The notes below the pieces were generated by a model. That model was not told where the DNA came from and did no database searches. It saw nothing but the letters and a program-made list of their open reading frames with translations. A stretch of DNA of 64,000 bases from an uncultured Lachnospiraceae bacterium (GTDB taxonomy: Bacteria; Bacillota; Clostridia; Lachnospirales; Lachnospiraceae). A program made the translations under genes and the position numbers. Every line of letters begins with the position of its first letter. Position 1 is the first letter of the stretch. The stretch is taken from the NCBI GenBank assembly GCA_910586585.1, contig CAJUKA010000003.1, forward strand, positions 1 to 64,000, in the 5' to 3' direction. This document shows, piece by piece, positions 51,303 through 61,576 of this stretch.

Positions 51303-53030
51303 TTATGATTCGATAACCGCCTTAACTGCGTCTGTTAAGTCCTCTACCTTTTTCTGTGCGTCCTCAAGGCTTGTCCCCTTTACACCCATGTAGAATTTGA
51401 TCTTTGGTTCTGTTCCGGAAGGTCTTGCACAGCACCAAGAATCATTTGTGAGATCAAAATAAAGCACATTGGACTTTGGAAGGCCAGTTGGATACGTCTT
51501 GCCTGTCGCAAGCTCTGTAATCACATCATTATCATAATCTCTTAAGCGTACTACCTCAAGCTCACCAAACTGCTTAGGCGGATTGCTTCTAAGTTTCTCC
51601 ATAAGGGCTGCTATCTGTTTTGAGCCATCAATACCTTTCATTGTAATCGCATACTGTGTCTCTTTGTAATAGCCATACTTTTCATAAACCTCAAGCATCA
51701 TATCATACAAGGTCTTGCCATTCTTCTTGCACCATGCGGCAACCTCACACAGACACATTACTGCAACTACTGCATCTTTGTCTCTTGCATGGGTACCTGC
51801 AAGACATCCATAGCTCTCCTCAAGGCCAAACACATAATTGTTAGAACCTGTCTGCTCAAATAACTTGATCTGTTCACCAATAAACTTAAATCCTGTGAGA
51901 ACCTCGATCAATTTAACCCCATAGGTCTTTGTGATAGGAGCAGTCATATTCGTTGTAACAATTGTTGTAACAAGTGCTGGATTCTCTGGCATTGTTCCTG
52001 TAGCTGTACGCTCTCTCAAGATATATTCTGCAATGAGCATACCTGACATATTGCCTGTAAATGCTTTGTATTCTCCGCTCTTTGTATCAAGCGCATAAAT
52101 TCCAAGTCTGTCCGCATCGGGGTCTGTTGCAAGCACAACATCTGCATTCTTCTCTTTTGCGAGCTTCAATGCATATGTAAATGCCTTGGGGTCCTCTGGA
52201 TTTGGATATTCTAGTGTTGTAAACTTTGGATCTGGATTCTCCTGCTCTGGTACCACATATACATTCTTAAAACCAAGCTCAGAAAGAATTCTTCTCACTG
52301 GCTTATTGCCTGTTCCACAAAGCGGCGTGTATACAATCTTAATATCATCTGCCACTTCTTTGATGACTTCTGGGTGAATAATCTGCTTCTTTAGTTCTAC
52401 CATATATGCATCATCAATTTCCTGCCCGATTACCTGATACAATCCTGCATTGATGGCTTCCTGCTTATCCATCGTCTTAACGGTATGATAATCTGTTACA
52501 GCCTTTACTTCATTTATTATCTCCTTGTCCTTTGGTGATGCAACCTGCGCGCCATCTTCCCAGTATACCTTGTAGCCGTTATACTCTGGCGGATTGTGGC
52601 TTGCTGTGATTACAATACCTGAGATACAGCCAAGTGTCCTCAATGCGAAGGAAAGCTCTGGTGTTGGTCTCAAAGACTCGAATACATAAGCCTTTATGCC
52701 ATTTGCTGCCATACACAGCGCAGCTTCATCTGCAAACTCCGGCGACATAAAACGGGAATCGTATGCGATAGCAATTCCTTTTTTCTGTCCGCCTGCCTTG
52801 ATAATATAATTTGCCAGACCCTGCGAAGCCTTTCTGACGGTGTAAAGATTCATACGGTTGGTACCTGCACCAATCACGCCTCGAAGTCCACCTGTACCAA
52901 ATTCGAGTTCTTTGTAAAAACGTTCCTCAATTTCGCTCTCGTTATCCTTAATCGTTAAGAGCTCGTCCTTTGTTGCCTGGTCAAAATAATCATCATTGAG
53001 CCAGAAGTTAAATTCGTCCATAAAACCCAT
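51303..53030 (-). CDS. pgcA: phosphoglucomutase/phosphomannomutase
   Basis: The protein has 575 residues. Phosphoserine loop TASHNPPEYNGYK, metal loop ATDPDADRLGI, and sugar loops GLEESYGCL and RPSGTEPKIKFYM are all present. It interconverts hexose 6- and 1-phosphates in the cytoplasm. In this locus it would supply glucose 1-phosphate for dTDP-rhamnose and UDP-glucose synthesis. About 185 bases lie between it and the upstream 671-residue GT, so it may have its own promoter. Confidence 0.92.
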   Translation of the reverse strand: MGFMDEFNFWLNDDYFDQATKDELLTIKDNESEIEERFYKELEFGTGGLRGVIGAGTNRMNLYTVRKASQGLANYIIKAGGQKKGIAIAYDSRFMSPEFADEAALCMAANGIKAYVFESLRPTPELSFALRTLGCISGIVITASHNPPEYNGYKVYWEDGAQVASPKDKEIINEVKAVTDYHTVKTMDKQEAINAGLYQVIGQEIDDAYMVELKKQIIHPEVIKEVADDIKIVYTPLCGTGNKPVRRILSELGFKNVYVVPEQENPDPKFTTLEYPNPEDPKAFTYALKLAKEKNADVVLATDPDADRLGIYALDTKSGEYKAFTGNMSGMLIAEYILRERTATGTMPENPALVTTIVTTNMTAPITKTYGVKLIEVLTGFKFIGEQIKLFEQTGSNNYVFGLEESYGCLAGTHARDKDAVVAVMCLCEVAAWCKKNGKTLYDMMLEVYEKYGYYKETQYAITMKGIDGSKQIAALMEKLRSNPPKQFGELEVVRLRDYDNDVITELATGKTYPTGLPKSNVLYFDLTNDSWCCARPSGTEPKIKFYMGVKGTSLEDAQKKVEDLTDAVKAVIES

Positions 53031-53215
53031 ACTGCTACCTCCACAAAATAGATTAATATCGGTGCTTTCTTAACCAAAGACCGCCAATAAATCAGAATTC
53101 TTGGCTAAGGCACTCTACTTCCTCTTCTATTAAACCAAAAACAGAACATTTTTTCAAGATTATAAGCAGATTTAACCATTTTTTTATTCAATCCTATTTG
53201 CAAACCGGAAAGATG

Positions 53216-55231
53216 TTATATCTCTTCTGAAATATTGGTGTCGACGCGCAAAGAATAATCGCTGTGGTCAAGGGAAAAATTGCGATTATAATACGGATCG
53301 CCCTTTGCGAGAAGTTCTTTCCAACGCTCACGAAACAGCGCTGATTCTTCCTCATAACGCTTCGCCTTAGTTTCGTCCACCACGTCTATCCCGCGCGATG
53401 CAGATTCAAAATGATACAGCTCCGCAAACGGTGTAAAGACATTAAGATAGCCCTTCTCACGGATACGCAGACAAAAATCGACATCATTGAGCGCCACTGC
53501 GAAAGTTTCATCCAAACCGCCAAGCGCATCATAAATCGATTTTTTTACCATCATACACGCTCCCGTGACAGCCGATACATTCTGTGCATAGCACAATTTT
53601 CCCATATATCCTAAATTGTCATAGTTAATCTTGTAGTGTGTATGTCCTGCTGTTCGGTGTTCTCCAAGCCCTACCACGACACCGGCATGCTGTATGGTTC
53701 TATCCCCATAATAAAGCTTGGCACCGACTGCTCCAACATCCGGCCGCTGTGCATACATTAGCATTGCTTCCAACCAGTTCATCGAAATCACCTGTGTATC
53801 ATTATTTAATAACAGTAGATATTTTCCGCTTGCATAGCCTGCTCCAAAATTGTTGATTCGTGAATAATTAAATTCTCCTTTATAGGTTACAATTGTTATT
53901 TTATCTTGTTTTTCTAATGTTTGATAGTAATCAAATGTTTCTTTGTTTTCACTGTTGTTCTCGATGATAACAATCTCATAGTTTTCATACGTACTCCGTG
54001 CCTGAATCGAATCAATGCATCGTCTCAAATCCTCAATATGATCTTTGTTGGGAATCAAGATGGATATTTTATCTTCACTTTGTATCTCGTACCTTATCTC
54101 AAATATTGTATCAAACGCCCTAGTACTTTTGATTGCAAAATTTTTAAAACCGCATCTTGTCAGATGATCCGCAACTGCACCTTTCGCCGCAGCAATAGCA
54201 TATGGTTTCGCACTGATATCGCTTGCGGTGCTTGCCTTATGAGAGCGCCAGTAATACAGCAGTTTGGGCACATGCACCACCTTTTTTGCATTGGCAGTCA
54301 GGCGCAGTATCATATCATGGTCCTGGCTTCCGTCAAAACCGCTTCGAAACAGCTCTGTTCCTTCCAAGAGCTTGCGTGAAAATACACTAAAATGACAGAT
54401 ATAATTGTTTGCTCTAAGATTGTCTGGGGCGAAATCTGGCTTAAAATGCAAGGTTATCATATTGTTAATACTCTCGCCCTTAAAAGTAGTCTCGTCACAA
54501 TAAATATAATCTGCTCCCTGTTCATTAATCACTTTTACATACTCGTACAATGCTGCCGGATGGAGCACATCATCATGGTCAAAAAGACCAATATATTCGC
54601 CTGTTGCCATAGCATAACACTCGTTTGTATTTCCTGATATTCCCTCATTCACTGCAAGCTTTTTGTATACAATCCTCTTGTCCTTTGCAAGATACTCCTG
54701 GCAGCGAATCCCGACATTATCATGTTCTTTGTCCGATCCATCCGCAAGGCACAGCTCCCAGTTTTGATATGTCTGGTTCACGACAGACATCAGCATCTCA
54801 TCTAAGAAATTGATTGGTGTATTGTACAACGGCACCAAAATACTTATCTTAACCATATTGTCAAATTTCGTATTTTTTTGTCGCTCTGTCTGTTCTGGGG
54901 TTGGAAAGCTTGCTGTTCCGTGAAGTTTTTTGGCCTGTGCTTCGATTTTTTTCTGTCTTAATTTTCGGGCAATCCCTCTTGGTCCTCCAAGATTTCTGAC
55001 CCGCCTGTAATTGCGAAGCCCCCAGTGCATTACCTGTCGCAGCGGTTTCGAGGCCTTCCACATTGGATTGTTTTTGATGCGGTCAAGCTGAAACTGCAAG
55101 CTGTCTGCCTCATTTTTGGCATCGGCAAGTCTGCCTGCAAGCGAAGCTGCCCGCAGCTTTTCCTGTTCATACGCCTGCTTATAAAATTCCACATCCTGTA
55201 CTTTATTATTCGTTTTATCTTCCATCATCAC
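53216..55231 (-). CDS. tandem GT2 glycosyltransferase, two catalytic domains
   Basis: The protein has 671 residues. A short coiled coil (about 10-55) precedes a basic segment. Domain 1 (about 128-370) has ISILVPLYNTPINFL and GLFDHDDVL. Domain 2 (about 390-620) has ISILIPNKDHIEDL, LLLLNNDTQ and VALNDVDFCLRIREKGY. Two active domains in one chain suggest alternating linkages, as in rhamnan-type polymerases (inference). The start carries several Met, and the exact one is uncertain by a few codons. Confidence 0.9.
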   Translation of the reverse strand: MMMEDKTNNKVQDVEFYKQAYEQEKLRAASLAGRLADAKNEADSLQFQLDRIKNNPMWKASKPLRQVMHWGLRNYRRVRNLGGPRGIARKLRQKKIEAQAKKLHGTASFPTPEQTERQKNTKFDNMVKISILVPLYNTPINFLDEMLMSVVNQTYQNWELCLADGSDKEHDNVGIRCQEYLAKDKRIVYKKLAVNEGISGNTNECYAMATGEYIGLFDHDDVLHPAALYEYVKVINEQGADYIYCDETTFKGESINNMITLHFKPDFAPDNLRANNYICHFSVFSRKLLEGTELFRSGFDGSQDHDMILRLTANAKKVVHVPKLLYYWRSHKASTASDISAKPYAIAAAKGAVADHLTRCGFKNFAIKSTRAFDTIFEIRYEIQSEDKISILIPNKDHIEDLRRCIDSIQARSTYENYEIVIIENNSENKETFDYYQTLEKQDKITIVTYKGEFNYSRINNFGAGYASGKYLLLLNNDTQVISMNWLEAMLMYAQRPDVGAVGAKLYYGDRTIQHAGVVVGLGEHRTAGHTHYKINYDNLGYMGKLCYAQNVSAVTGACMMVKKSIYDALGGLDETFAVALNDVDFCLRIREKGYLNVFTPFAELYHFESASRGIDVVDETKAKRYEEESALFRERWKELLAKGDPYYNRNFSLDHSDYSLRVDTNISEEI

Positions 55232-55281
55232 ATTATTCCTTTCCTATCCCACAGATTTATACTTCGACAAATCTGATACTT

Positions 55282-57381
55282 TTATATCCATACCTCTTTT
55301 TTGTCCGGAAGAAAAACAAGCTGTTTTTTGCCTGTCAATATACCGATACGGTAGCGACCTCGTGCTAAGTCCTGTTTGTCAAATAAAATCTGTATTCCTG
55401 AAAGCGCTGCATTTTTTGTTCTGCGGCTATATTCACTGCCTGCAAACAATTGTGCTGCATCTTCTCTTAGCTTTGGTGAAATATCTATCTCATATACACA
55501 TCGGGCCTCTCCTTTTGCAGTTTGTTTTATCAGCCAGAGTTTTTTTAACAAGTTTGCATTGTCGCTGTTGAGCTGCACATACCATCCATTAATTGTTATT
55601 ATATTCTCTTCCTGTTCTATACTGTCAATGTGAAATTGATGAAGATGATATCCTGTGAGTTTATCATATAATTTTCCTATCAGTTTGTGCTTCTGGGCAT
55701 ATAACTGATTTCTAAATCGATCTGCCGATTCAAGCTTATTTAATAACATTAGTTTTTTATTATCTTTCTGATTTAGCATCTGTGGGTTTGTTTTTTTATC
55801 GCAGTTATATAAATAACCAATGTTATACATCACGTCTTTTTTCCACTGTACTAGGTCGCAATGATAAAATGGGTCTTTATTTTTTAATGATGGATACTTA
55901 TTGTACAATTTCTGTTTTTCTTCCTGCAAACGCTTTTGTTTTTCCGGTGATGTATCCTGTCCGCGGCTAAGTGATTCATGATGTATGAGCATGGCATCAT
56001 TTACCTGTACTTGGAATAACCCCGCCTGATGCAGCCGAAAACATAGCTCCACATCATTATACGCCACTGCAAATTCTTCATCAAAACCGCCTGCATTGTC
56101 AAAAGTGCTGCGTTTAATCAGCATACAGGCTGCTGTGACCGCAATCATGTTATAATTCATCGTATTGTGCCCATGATACAAACAGCCTTGATCCAGCATC
56201 CCACCAAGCTTGTGTGCCGGACCAATTCCCATATTCGTTATACCCACATGTTGCATTCTATATTGTCCATTCTTGTCCTTATCGGGATAATATAGTTTTG
56301 CGCCGACTGCCCCTACATGGCGTTTTTTTGCATGCTGCAGCAAATAGTCCAGCCATTTTCTGCCCTCATTTGTATCCAAAATTTCAATATCATCATTCAA
56401 AAACAACAAATATGCTCCCTTTGCTGCTTTTGCACCAATATTACACATTCGAGAGAAGTTAAATTCCATTTTTTCATACAGATAGGTGATTTCATGCCCT
56501 GCATTCATTCTGCAAAGCTCCTCTATTGTACTGCTGATATATGCTTTTTGTTCTTCACTGCTCCCGTTATCAACAAGAATAATCTCATAATTTTTGTATT
56601 GTGTGTTTCGTATCAGCGTCTCTAAACATTTGCACAATACACGCATATTATCCTTACTTGGAATAATCACAGATACCTTTTCCTGTGTATCTCTTTGCGA
56701 AATCTCCTGTTTATTCTCTATTATCTTCTGTATTTTGTCTGAACATTCAAGCATATCTTTTCGGGGCAAACTGTCATTTGTATAAAGCACTTCCTGAACA
56801 TGAACAATTTTGTCAAAAGGATTTCTATGATGCGCTATTGTATCCATAAAAATCCAATACACTAGCTCATACAAAGAGAGCGCCTTTCCATGTGTTTCAA
56901 TCGTTTTTTGAATGGTATCCCCTTTTATGGCAAAAATACTCCCGATATAGAAAAATGATTCGAGCGTATCTGGGGAAAAATCTGGCTTTAGCCAAGGTTC
57001 TCCGCGATAGTACGCTGTGTTTTTCAGCCGATAGGGCGCTGTAATATCTTCTTCAAATTCCTCCTCCTTGATCGCGTACAACTCCATAAGCGTTCCTCTG
57101 TAATCCTCATCTGCATACGCCAGTACAGTCTCTTTGCTATCCGAAAAAACTTCTGCAAGCCTGTATTCTGCATCATCGTGCAGCATTCCGCCGCTTCTCA
57201 CAAAAATACAGACTGCATCTGCGTCAATATTTTCTGAATTCGGAATCTTATCCATACACGAAAAAAAGGGAAGCTTTTGTATCTGCTTCCCCAAAACCGC
57301 CGGCTTATTAAGCTGCTCCTGCTCTTTAATCCATTGCAGATATGGCGTTTTTTGAGCAAAAAGTTCCTGTTGATAGCACAT
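55282..57381 (-). CDS. GT2 glycosyltransferase with truncated first domain and C-terminal beta domain
   Basis: The protein has 699 residues. Residues about 1-215 keep only the second half of a GT2 domain (VLAYADEDY, WLKPDFSPDTLESFFYIGSIFAIKG) without the nucleotide-binding first half. A full GT2 domain follows (about 233-490: VSVIIPSKDNMRVL, YLLFLNDDIE, AYNDVELCFRLHQAGL). The last 120 residues form a predicted beta domain (IITINGWYVQLNSDN...). The same layout occurs in the adjacent gene at 57395, so they are paralogs. Confidence 0.88.
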   Translation of the reverse strand: MCYQQELFAQKTPYLQWIKEQEQLNKPAVLGKQIQKLPFFSCMDKIPNSENIDADAVCIFVRSGGMLHDDAEYRLAEVFSDSKETVLAYADEDYRGTLMELYAIKEEEFEEDITAPYRLKNTAYYRGEPWLKPDFSPDTLESFFYIGSIFAIKGDTIQKTIETHGKALSLYELVYWIFMDTIAHHRNPFDKIVHVQEVLYTNDSLPRKDMLECSDKIQKIIENKQEISQRDTQEKVSVIIPSKDNMRVLCKCLETLIRNTQYKNYEIILVDNGSSEEQKAYISSTIEELCRMNAGHEITYLYEKMEFNFSRMCNIGAKAAKGAYLLFLNDDIEILDTNEGRKWLDYLLQHAKKRHVGAVGAKLYYPDKDKNGQYRMQHVGITNMGIGPAHKLGGMLDQGCLYHGHNTMNYNMIAVTAACMLIKRSTFDNAGGFDEEFAVAYNDVELCFRLHQAGLFQVQVNDAMLIHHESLSRGQDTSPEKQKRLQEEKQKLYNKYPSLKNKDPFYHCDLVQWKKDVMYNIGYLYNCDKKTNPQMLNQKDNKKLMLLNKLESADRFRNQLYAQKHKLIGKLYDKLTGYHLHQFHIDSIEQEENIITINGWYVQLNSDNANLLKKLWLIKQTAKGEARCVYEIDISPKLREDAAQLFAGSEYSRRTKNAALSGIQILFDKQDLARGRYRIGILTGKKQLVFLPDKKEVWI

Positions 57382-57394
57382 ATCATCACTCCTG

Positions 57395-59443
57395 TTATTT
57401 TTCTATAATCAGTTGCTTTTCCGTATTGCGGTACAGGCGCTGTCTTGAACATCCGTCTTTTGCTGTCATCCACAGTTCATATGTGTCTGGCGGAATACTT
57501 CCCTCAAAAATCCAACAGCAAAATCCTGTCATTTCAACATTGGTTTCGTCTGGCAGGATTGCTGCAACATCCTTCCGATACCGCTTCTGCAGCTCAAGCT
57601 CCCATACTTTTCCGCTCCCATTTACCAAAAGCACCTTAAACTGATAACGGGCATTGTCTGCCCCTGGCACAAACGCCCAGCCTTTGATTAGATAATATGT
57701 TCGTTTTCCTGCCGCCTTGACAAATTTTTCTTTTCCGCAGTCTTCAACCGCAATCATAATTGCCTGGTTCATGCTTTCAACCCGCGGAAGCCTCTTTGCT
57801 TCCTGCACATTGCTGTCACCATTTGACAGATTCACAAGCTCATATCCCTCCAGCCATCTGCAGTGATACTCCGATTCTCCGTCATTCATAAGTGTTCCAA
57901 TAAATGGGTCTTTTCGGTAAAGATTATTATGCCTTTGATACAGCAGGTCCTTTTCCTTTGTCAACCGTTTCAATTTCTTTTCGTCCTGCATATCATCGCC
58001 GCGGCTGAGCGATTCATGATGATACAAAACAACATCATTTCGCAAAACATTATATAGTCCCTTATCATACAGTCTGAAGCACAAGTCGACATCATTATAT
58101 GCCACTGCCAGTCCTTCATACAATCCTCCAAGTTCCATATAATGCCTTTTTTTCATCAGCAGACAAGCTCCTGTAACCCCAATCATATCATAGATAAAGC
58201 GGTTTCTTCCATAATAATAAGAAACTGTATCCTCCATCTTTTTTAGCTTGTGGCCTGGGCCTGATATCGTATTGCTGATACCTGTATGCTGAATGAGGGT
58301 TGAATTTGGATACAGCAGCTTCGATCCAACAGAACCGACATGTTCAAGCGCAGCCTGTCCCATCATTCTTGTCAGCCACGAATCCTGTATCGCCTCCATA
58401 TCATCATTGAGCAGCAAAATATATTCGCCCTTTGCTTCCGATACCCCCAGATTGCACATCCGTGAGAAATTAAAGTCCATCGGCTGATACAAATACGCAA
58501 ACCTACATTCCATTTGAAATTCTTCCAGTTCTGCACGTACATGTTCTGCACTTCCATTATCAACTACCAGAATCTCAAAATTAGGATAGTCTGTATGTGC
58601 ATAAATAGATCGAATACACTGCTCTAATATCTTTGGGTTATCTTTTGAAGGGATGATAATACTGACAAGGGGCGTATGTGGCGTTTCATAGACAGGATAA
58701 GAAATCCCTGTTTGGTTATCCAAAATCATTTTTCCCGCAATCCTGCGTCGTGAAAGCGCACTTTCACGTATCCCATCATATGCACTGCCAACTCCAATAA
58801 AATCTGTGCTATGCATCAATTCCTGTTCAATTGCTTCTTTGCTGCTTCCCTTTTTATAAGCATGAAACAGTACTTTTTCAATATGTCCAGGCTGACCTTC
58901 GCACTCTGTCGCTTTCAGCACAAAATCATAGATATTTTTTTTGTAATCCTCATCCCCAAGCCATGAAATCCCAGCAAACGCAGCTTTTCTAACTGCAAAA
59001 ATATTTCCAAAATAAAAAAATGAAAACAGCGTATCAGGCGACCATACTGGCTTTGTCCATGGGAAAATTCTATGCGCAGTTTCCTTGTTTTCCCCTTCAA
59101 TAAGCATCCAGACATCTTCATCTGCGTAGACAATATTTTGATCTTTATGCGTCTCAAAATACTGCACAATTTCCCGAAAAGCATTGGGAGCAATTCTTCC
59201 CTCTTCTGAAACAAATACCAGATAGTCTTTTGTAATATGCGACAAAGAAAAGTTTTTGCCGCAGTTCTCCATATCAATTACGCCAATTTTCGCATTGAAC
59301 TCTTGTTGTGTTTTGACAGGATGTTCTGTTTCTTTTATCCACAAAAGATACGGATCGGTCTGGGAGCGCAGTTCTTTTTGGTATTCCTCTATACACTTCT
59401 TATATAACCTGCCCTGTATGGCATTTTTTATCTTCCCTAACAT
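57395..59443 (-). CDS. GT2 glycosyltransferase, paralog of the 699-residue enzyme
   Basis: The protein has 682 residues. Like its neighbour it has a truncated GT2-like N-terminus (NIVYADEDVW, WTKPVWSPDTLFSFFYFGNIFAVR), a full GT2 domain (LVSIIIPSKDNPKIL, YILLLNDDME, AYNDVDLCFRLYDKGL) and a C-terminal beta-type domain (YYLIKGWAFVPGADNARYQFKV). The gene lies 13 bases upstream of its paralog in the transcript. The C-terminal domain may bind the growing glycan or partner proteins (inference). Confidence 0.88.
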   Translation of the reverse strand: MLGKIKNAIQGRLYKKCIEEYQKELRSQTDPYLLWIKETEHPVKTQQEFNAKIGVIDMENCGKNFSLSHITKDYLVFVSEEGRIAPNAFREIVQYFETHKDQNIVYADEDVWMLIEGENKETAHRIFPWTKPVWSPDTLFSFFYFGNIFAVRKAAFAGISWLGDEDYKKNIYDFVLKATECEGQPGHIEKVLFHAYKKGSSKEAIEQELMHSTDFIGVGSAYDGIRESALSRRRIAGKMILDNQTGISYPVYETPHTPLVSIIIPSKDNPKILEQCIRSIYAHTDYPNFEILVVDNGSAEHVRAELEEFQMECRFAYLYQPMDFNFSRMCNLGVSEAKGEYILLLNDDMEAIQDSWLTRMMGQAALEHVGSVGSKLLYPNSTLIQHTGISNTISGPGHKLKKMEDTVSYYYGRNRFIYDMIGVTGACLLMKKRHYMELGGLYEGLAVAYNDVDLCFRLYDKGLYNVLRNDVVLYHHESLSRGDDMQDEKKLKRLTKEKDLLYQRHNNLYRKDPFIGTLMNDGESEYHCRWLEGYELVNLSNGDSNVQEAKRLPRVESMNQAIMIAVEDCGKEKFVKAAGKRTYYLIKGWAFVPGADNARYQFKVLLVNGSGKVWELELQKRYRKDVAAILPDETNVEMTGFCCWIFEGSIPPDTYELWMTAKDGCSRQRLYRNTEKQLIIEK

Positions 59444-59477
59444 ACCACTCCTCCATACTACCCGTAAGGATTGTCTT

Positions 59478-61571
59478 TCATCGCCTTTTTATCTTCAGTT
59501 TCAAAAAATCCTTTGTTCTTGTCATAATTCCCTGATCGGGTTCTATTTTAACAAGCTGATCGGCCAATGCTTTTGACAGCTCCATCACTTCCATATCTAC
59601 TTTGAGCTTTCTGCCTCCCACAGCATCTATGATAATATTGGGATCATCGCTGTTAAATACAATAACGCCACATTCCTGCCAAACCCCGTTTGTCTCAATC
59701 ACATCAGAAGTATATATTCTGTCTCCAACCCGAATTTCGCGAATCTCCACACTGCACATATAGGCACAGGGATCGATTCGCACCCTGAGAGCCTCCTCTG
59801 GAATATCATACTCGAATTTTAACTCTTTTTCCAAACAATAACAGTCTCTAAGCTTTACCGAATTTTCCTCGCAGAATCCTTCACCATAATCCATAAATAT
59901 TTGAACCACAAATTTGCGGTCTGCGTGGTTGCTGTAGTCTAGCATTCCTGCAAGCTCATATGCCCTATTTCCTATCAGTTCCCGCATCTGTTCTACAGAA
60001 GCATGACTTCCTGTAATATAGTTCTGAAACCTTTTTTCTTCTTCCAGTGCAGTTTTTATCTGCTTGTCTGTAAATCCCAGAATATCTTTCATCAGAAGCT
60101 CTTCACATGCTTTTCTAGTCTCTCCGCCAAGCGTATAATTATAAAAAGCGCGAAAAGCAATCTCTTTTGCGTCAATGTGCTTTTCAAACGTCCATTCATA
60201 ATCAATAATATGCCACTTGTCACCATCCACAAGAATATTGGGAAAAATAAAATCAATATTGCTGACGCAGATGCTATCTTCATTGTAACTAAGCCAATAC
60301 ATATATTCATCAATCAGTGCCTTAAATGCTTTTACATCTGCCTTTGTAAGGCATTCATCCAGCATAGATTCCAGCGTCTTTCCACTGCAAAATTCAAAAA
60401 CAAGCCCTTTTTTGATATCGCCGTCAATCACCATACAGCGGTTTATATCAATTTTGGTTCCCTCATAACGTTTGGAAAGCAGTTCATATGCATGTTTTGT
60501 GTTGAGCAAATGCCTGCAGGCTTCCTCTGTATTCGGCCGTTTTTCTACATGCGCCTGTTGGGGCGTATCCCTGAGAATTGCAGTTCGTATTCCCCATTCG
60601 GCTGCTCTGTCATTCGAAAATTTCATATAGAGTATCTTTGGCGCACTCCCCACTACCAAGAGATAAGAGTTGGAGAACAAGGGAAATTCTTGTTCTTCAA
60701 TGATTTGGTCGAACACCTGTTTTTCATCAAATAACAGCACGCGTTCGCGGTCAAAATTTCTCAGATTGTTGCACAAATCACCTTTTTTTGGCAAATATCC
60801 GTCTGAATAAATCGTTGTCATAAACTTATAGTCCGGATAAGGATAATAAAAATGATACTCTTCAATTTGACATTTTTCCAGAATCTTCTCAAGACCTTGC
60901 CGCGTGAAGGTTCTTGCCGAGCCGCCTTCTCGGTATCCCTCAAGCCCTGAAAAATACGTTCCAAGATGATCTTCCCGACAGCCTGCCCAATATTTTAATC
61001 CAAACTTATTTTCGATTGCAATAATCATACGCCCGTTTTGTTTTCTATGGCGGTTGCAAATCTGCATAAAGTCCTCATAGGGCGTCTCACCGCCAATATA
61101 AGCCTGGCCATACTCAAACACGCCAATTAACAGAACATAATCATAGTCCGTCGCCAAATGAGGCTCAATATCCTTAAAATTTCCGACAAGAATCGTAATA
61201 TTGCTGTATTCCTGGTTTCGGTAAGCGTTTACCATACTTCTTTTCTTTGACAAGTCGATACAGGTAACACTGCCTGCCCTTTTTGCAAGTGCGCCTGTGA
61301 TAGCGCCGCATCCAGAACCAATTTCCAGCACCTTATCTGTCTTTTTAAAGGGAATCCAGTCTATGATATTCGTCCGAAATGGTGAGAAGTGGTAAAATAC
61401 CGGCCAGCTCTTTTTCTCCTCAATAATTTGAGAAAACTGCTCTGGCGAATTGTTCATGGCAATGTCGAGCATCTCATCCTCTATTTCGCCGTCTGTATAA
61501 AAATCCTCTCCTGGATAATCGGTAAAATCCAATGTGACATTACCGATCTTCTCTTGTTTGGTTTCTCCCAT
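59478..61571 (-). CDS. methyltransferase-kinase, WbdD-like polysaccharide chain terminator candidate
   Basis: The protein has 697 residues. Residues about 60-250 are a class I methyltransferase (SAM motif VLEIGSGCGA at 81-90, then TCIDLSKK). Residues about 300-540 look like an aminoglycoside-phosphotransferase/choline-kinase fold, with Lys317 in LYMKFSND, NIDFIFPNILV (Asp440, Asn445) and IIDYEWTF (Asp457). The C-terminal 120 residues are beta-rich and unrecognised. In E. coli O8/O9a, WbdD joins such domains to methylate and phosphorylate the last sugar and so stop chain growth. The next gene is the Wzt-type ATPase that would read such a cap. The cap role is inference. Confidence 0.75.
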   Translation of the reverse strand: MGETKQEKIGNVTLDFTDYPGEDFYTDGEIEDEMLDIAMNNSPEQFSQIIEEKKSWPVFYHFSPFRTNIIDWIPFKKTDKVLEIGSGCGAITGALAKRAGSVTCIDLSKKRSMVNAYRNQEYSNITILVGNFKDIEPHLATDYDYVLLIGVFEYGQAYIGGETPYEDFMQICNRHRKQNGRMIIAIENKFGLKYWAGCREDHLGTYFSGLEGYREGGSARTFTRQGLEKILEKCQIEEYHFYYPYPDYKFMTTIYSDGYLPKKGDLCNNLRNFDRERVLLFDEKQVFDQIIEEQEFPLFSNSYLLVVGSAPKILYMKFSNDRAAEWGIRTAILRDTPQQAHVEKRPNTEEACRHLLNTKHAYELLSKRYEGTKIDINRCMVIDGDIKKGLVFEFCSGKTLESMLDECLTKADVKAFKALIDEYMYWLSYNEDSICVSNIDFIFPNILVDGDKWHIIDYEWTFEKHIDAKEIAFRAFYNYTLGGETRKACEELLMKDILGFTDKQIKTALEEEKRFQNYITGSHASVEQMRELIGNRAYELAGMLDYSNHADRKFVVQIFMDYGEGFCEENSVKLRDCYCLEKELKFEYDIPEEALRVRIDPCAYMCSVEIREIRVGDRIYTSDVIETNGVWQECGVIVFNSDDPNIIIDAVGGRKLKVDMEVMELSKALADQLVKIEPDQGIMTRTKDFLKLKIKRR

Positions 61572-61576
61572 ATTGC

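Noticed and set aside
60003..60734. 243-codon plus-strand ORF inside the methyltransferase-kinase gene
   Set aside because: It is antisense to a clear gene, lacks a ribosome binding site and has a Cys/Phe/His-rich composition typical of shadow frames.
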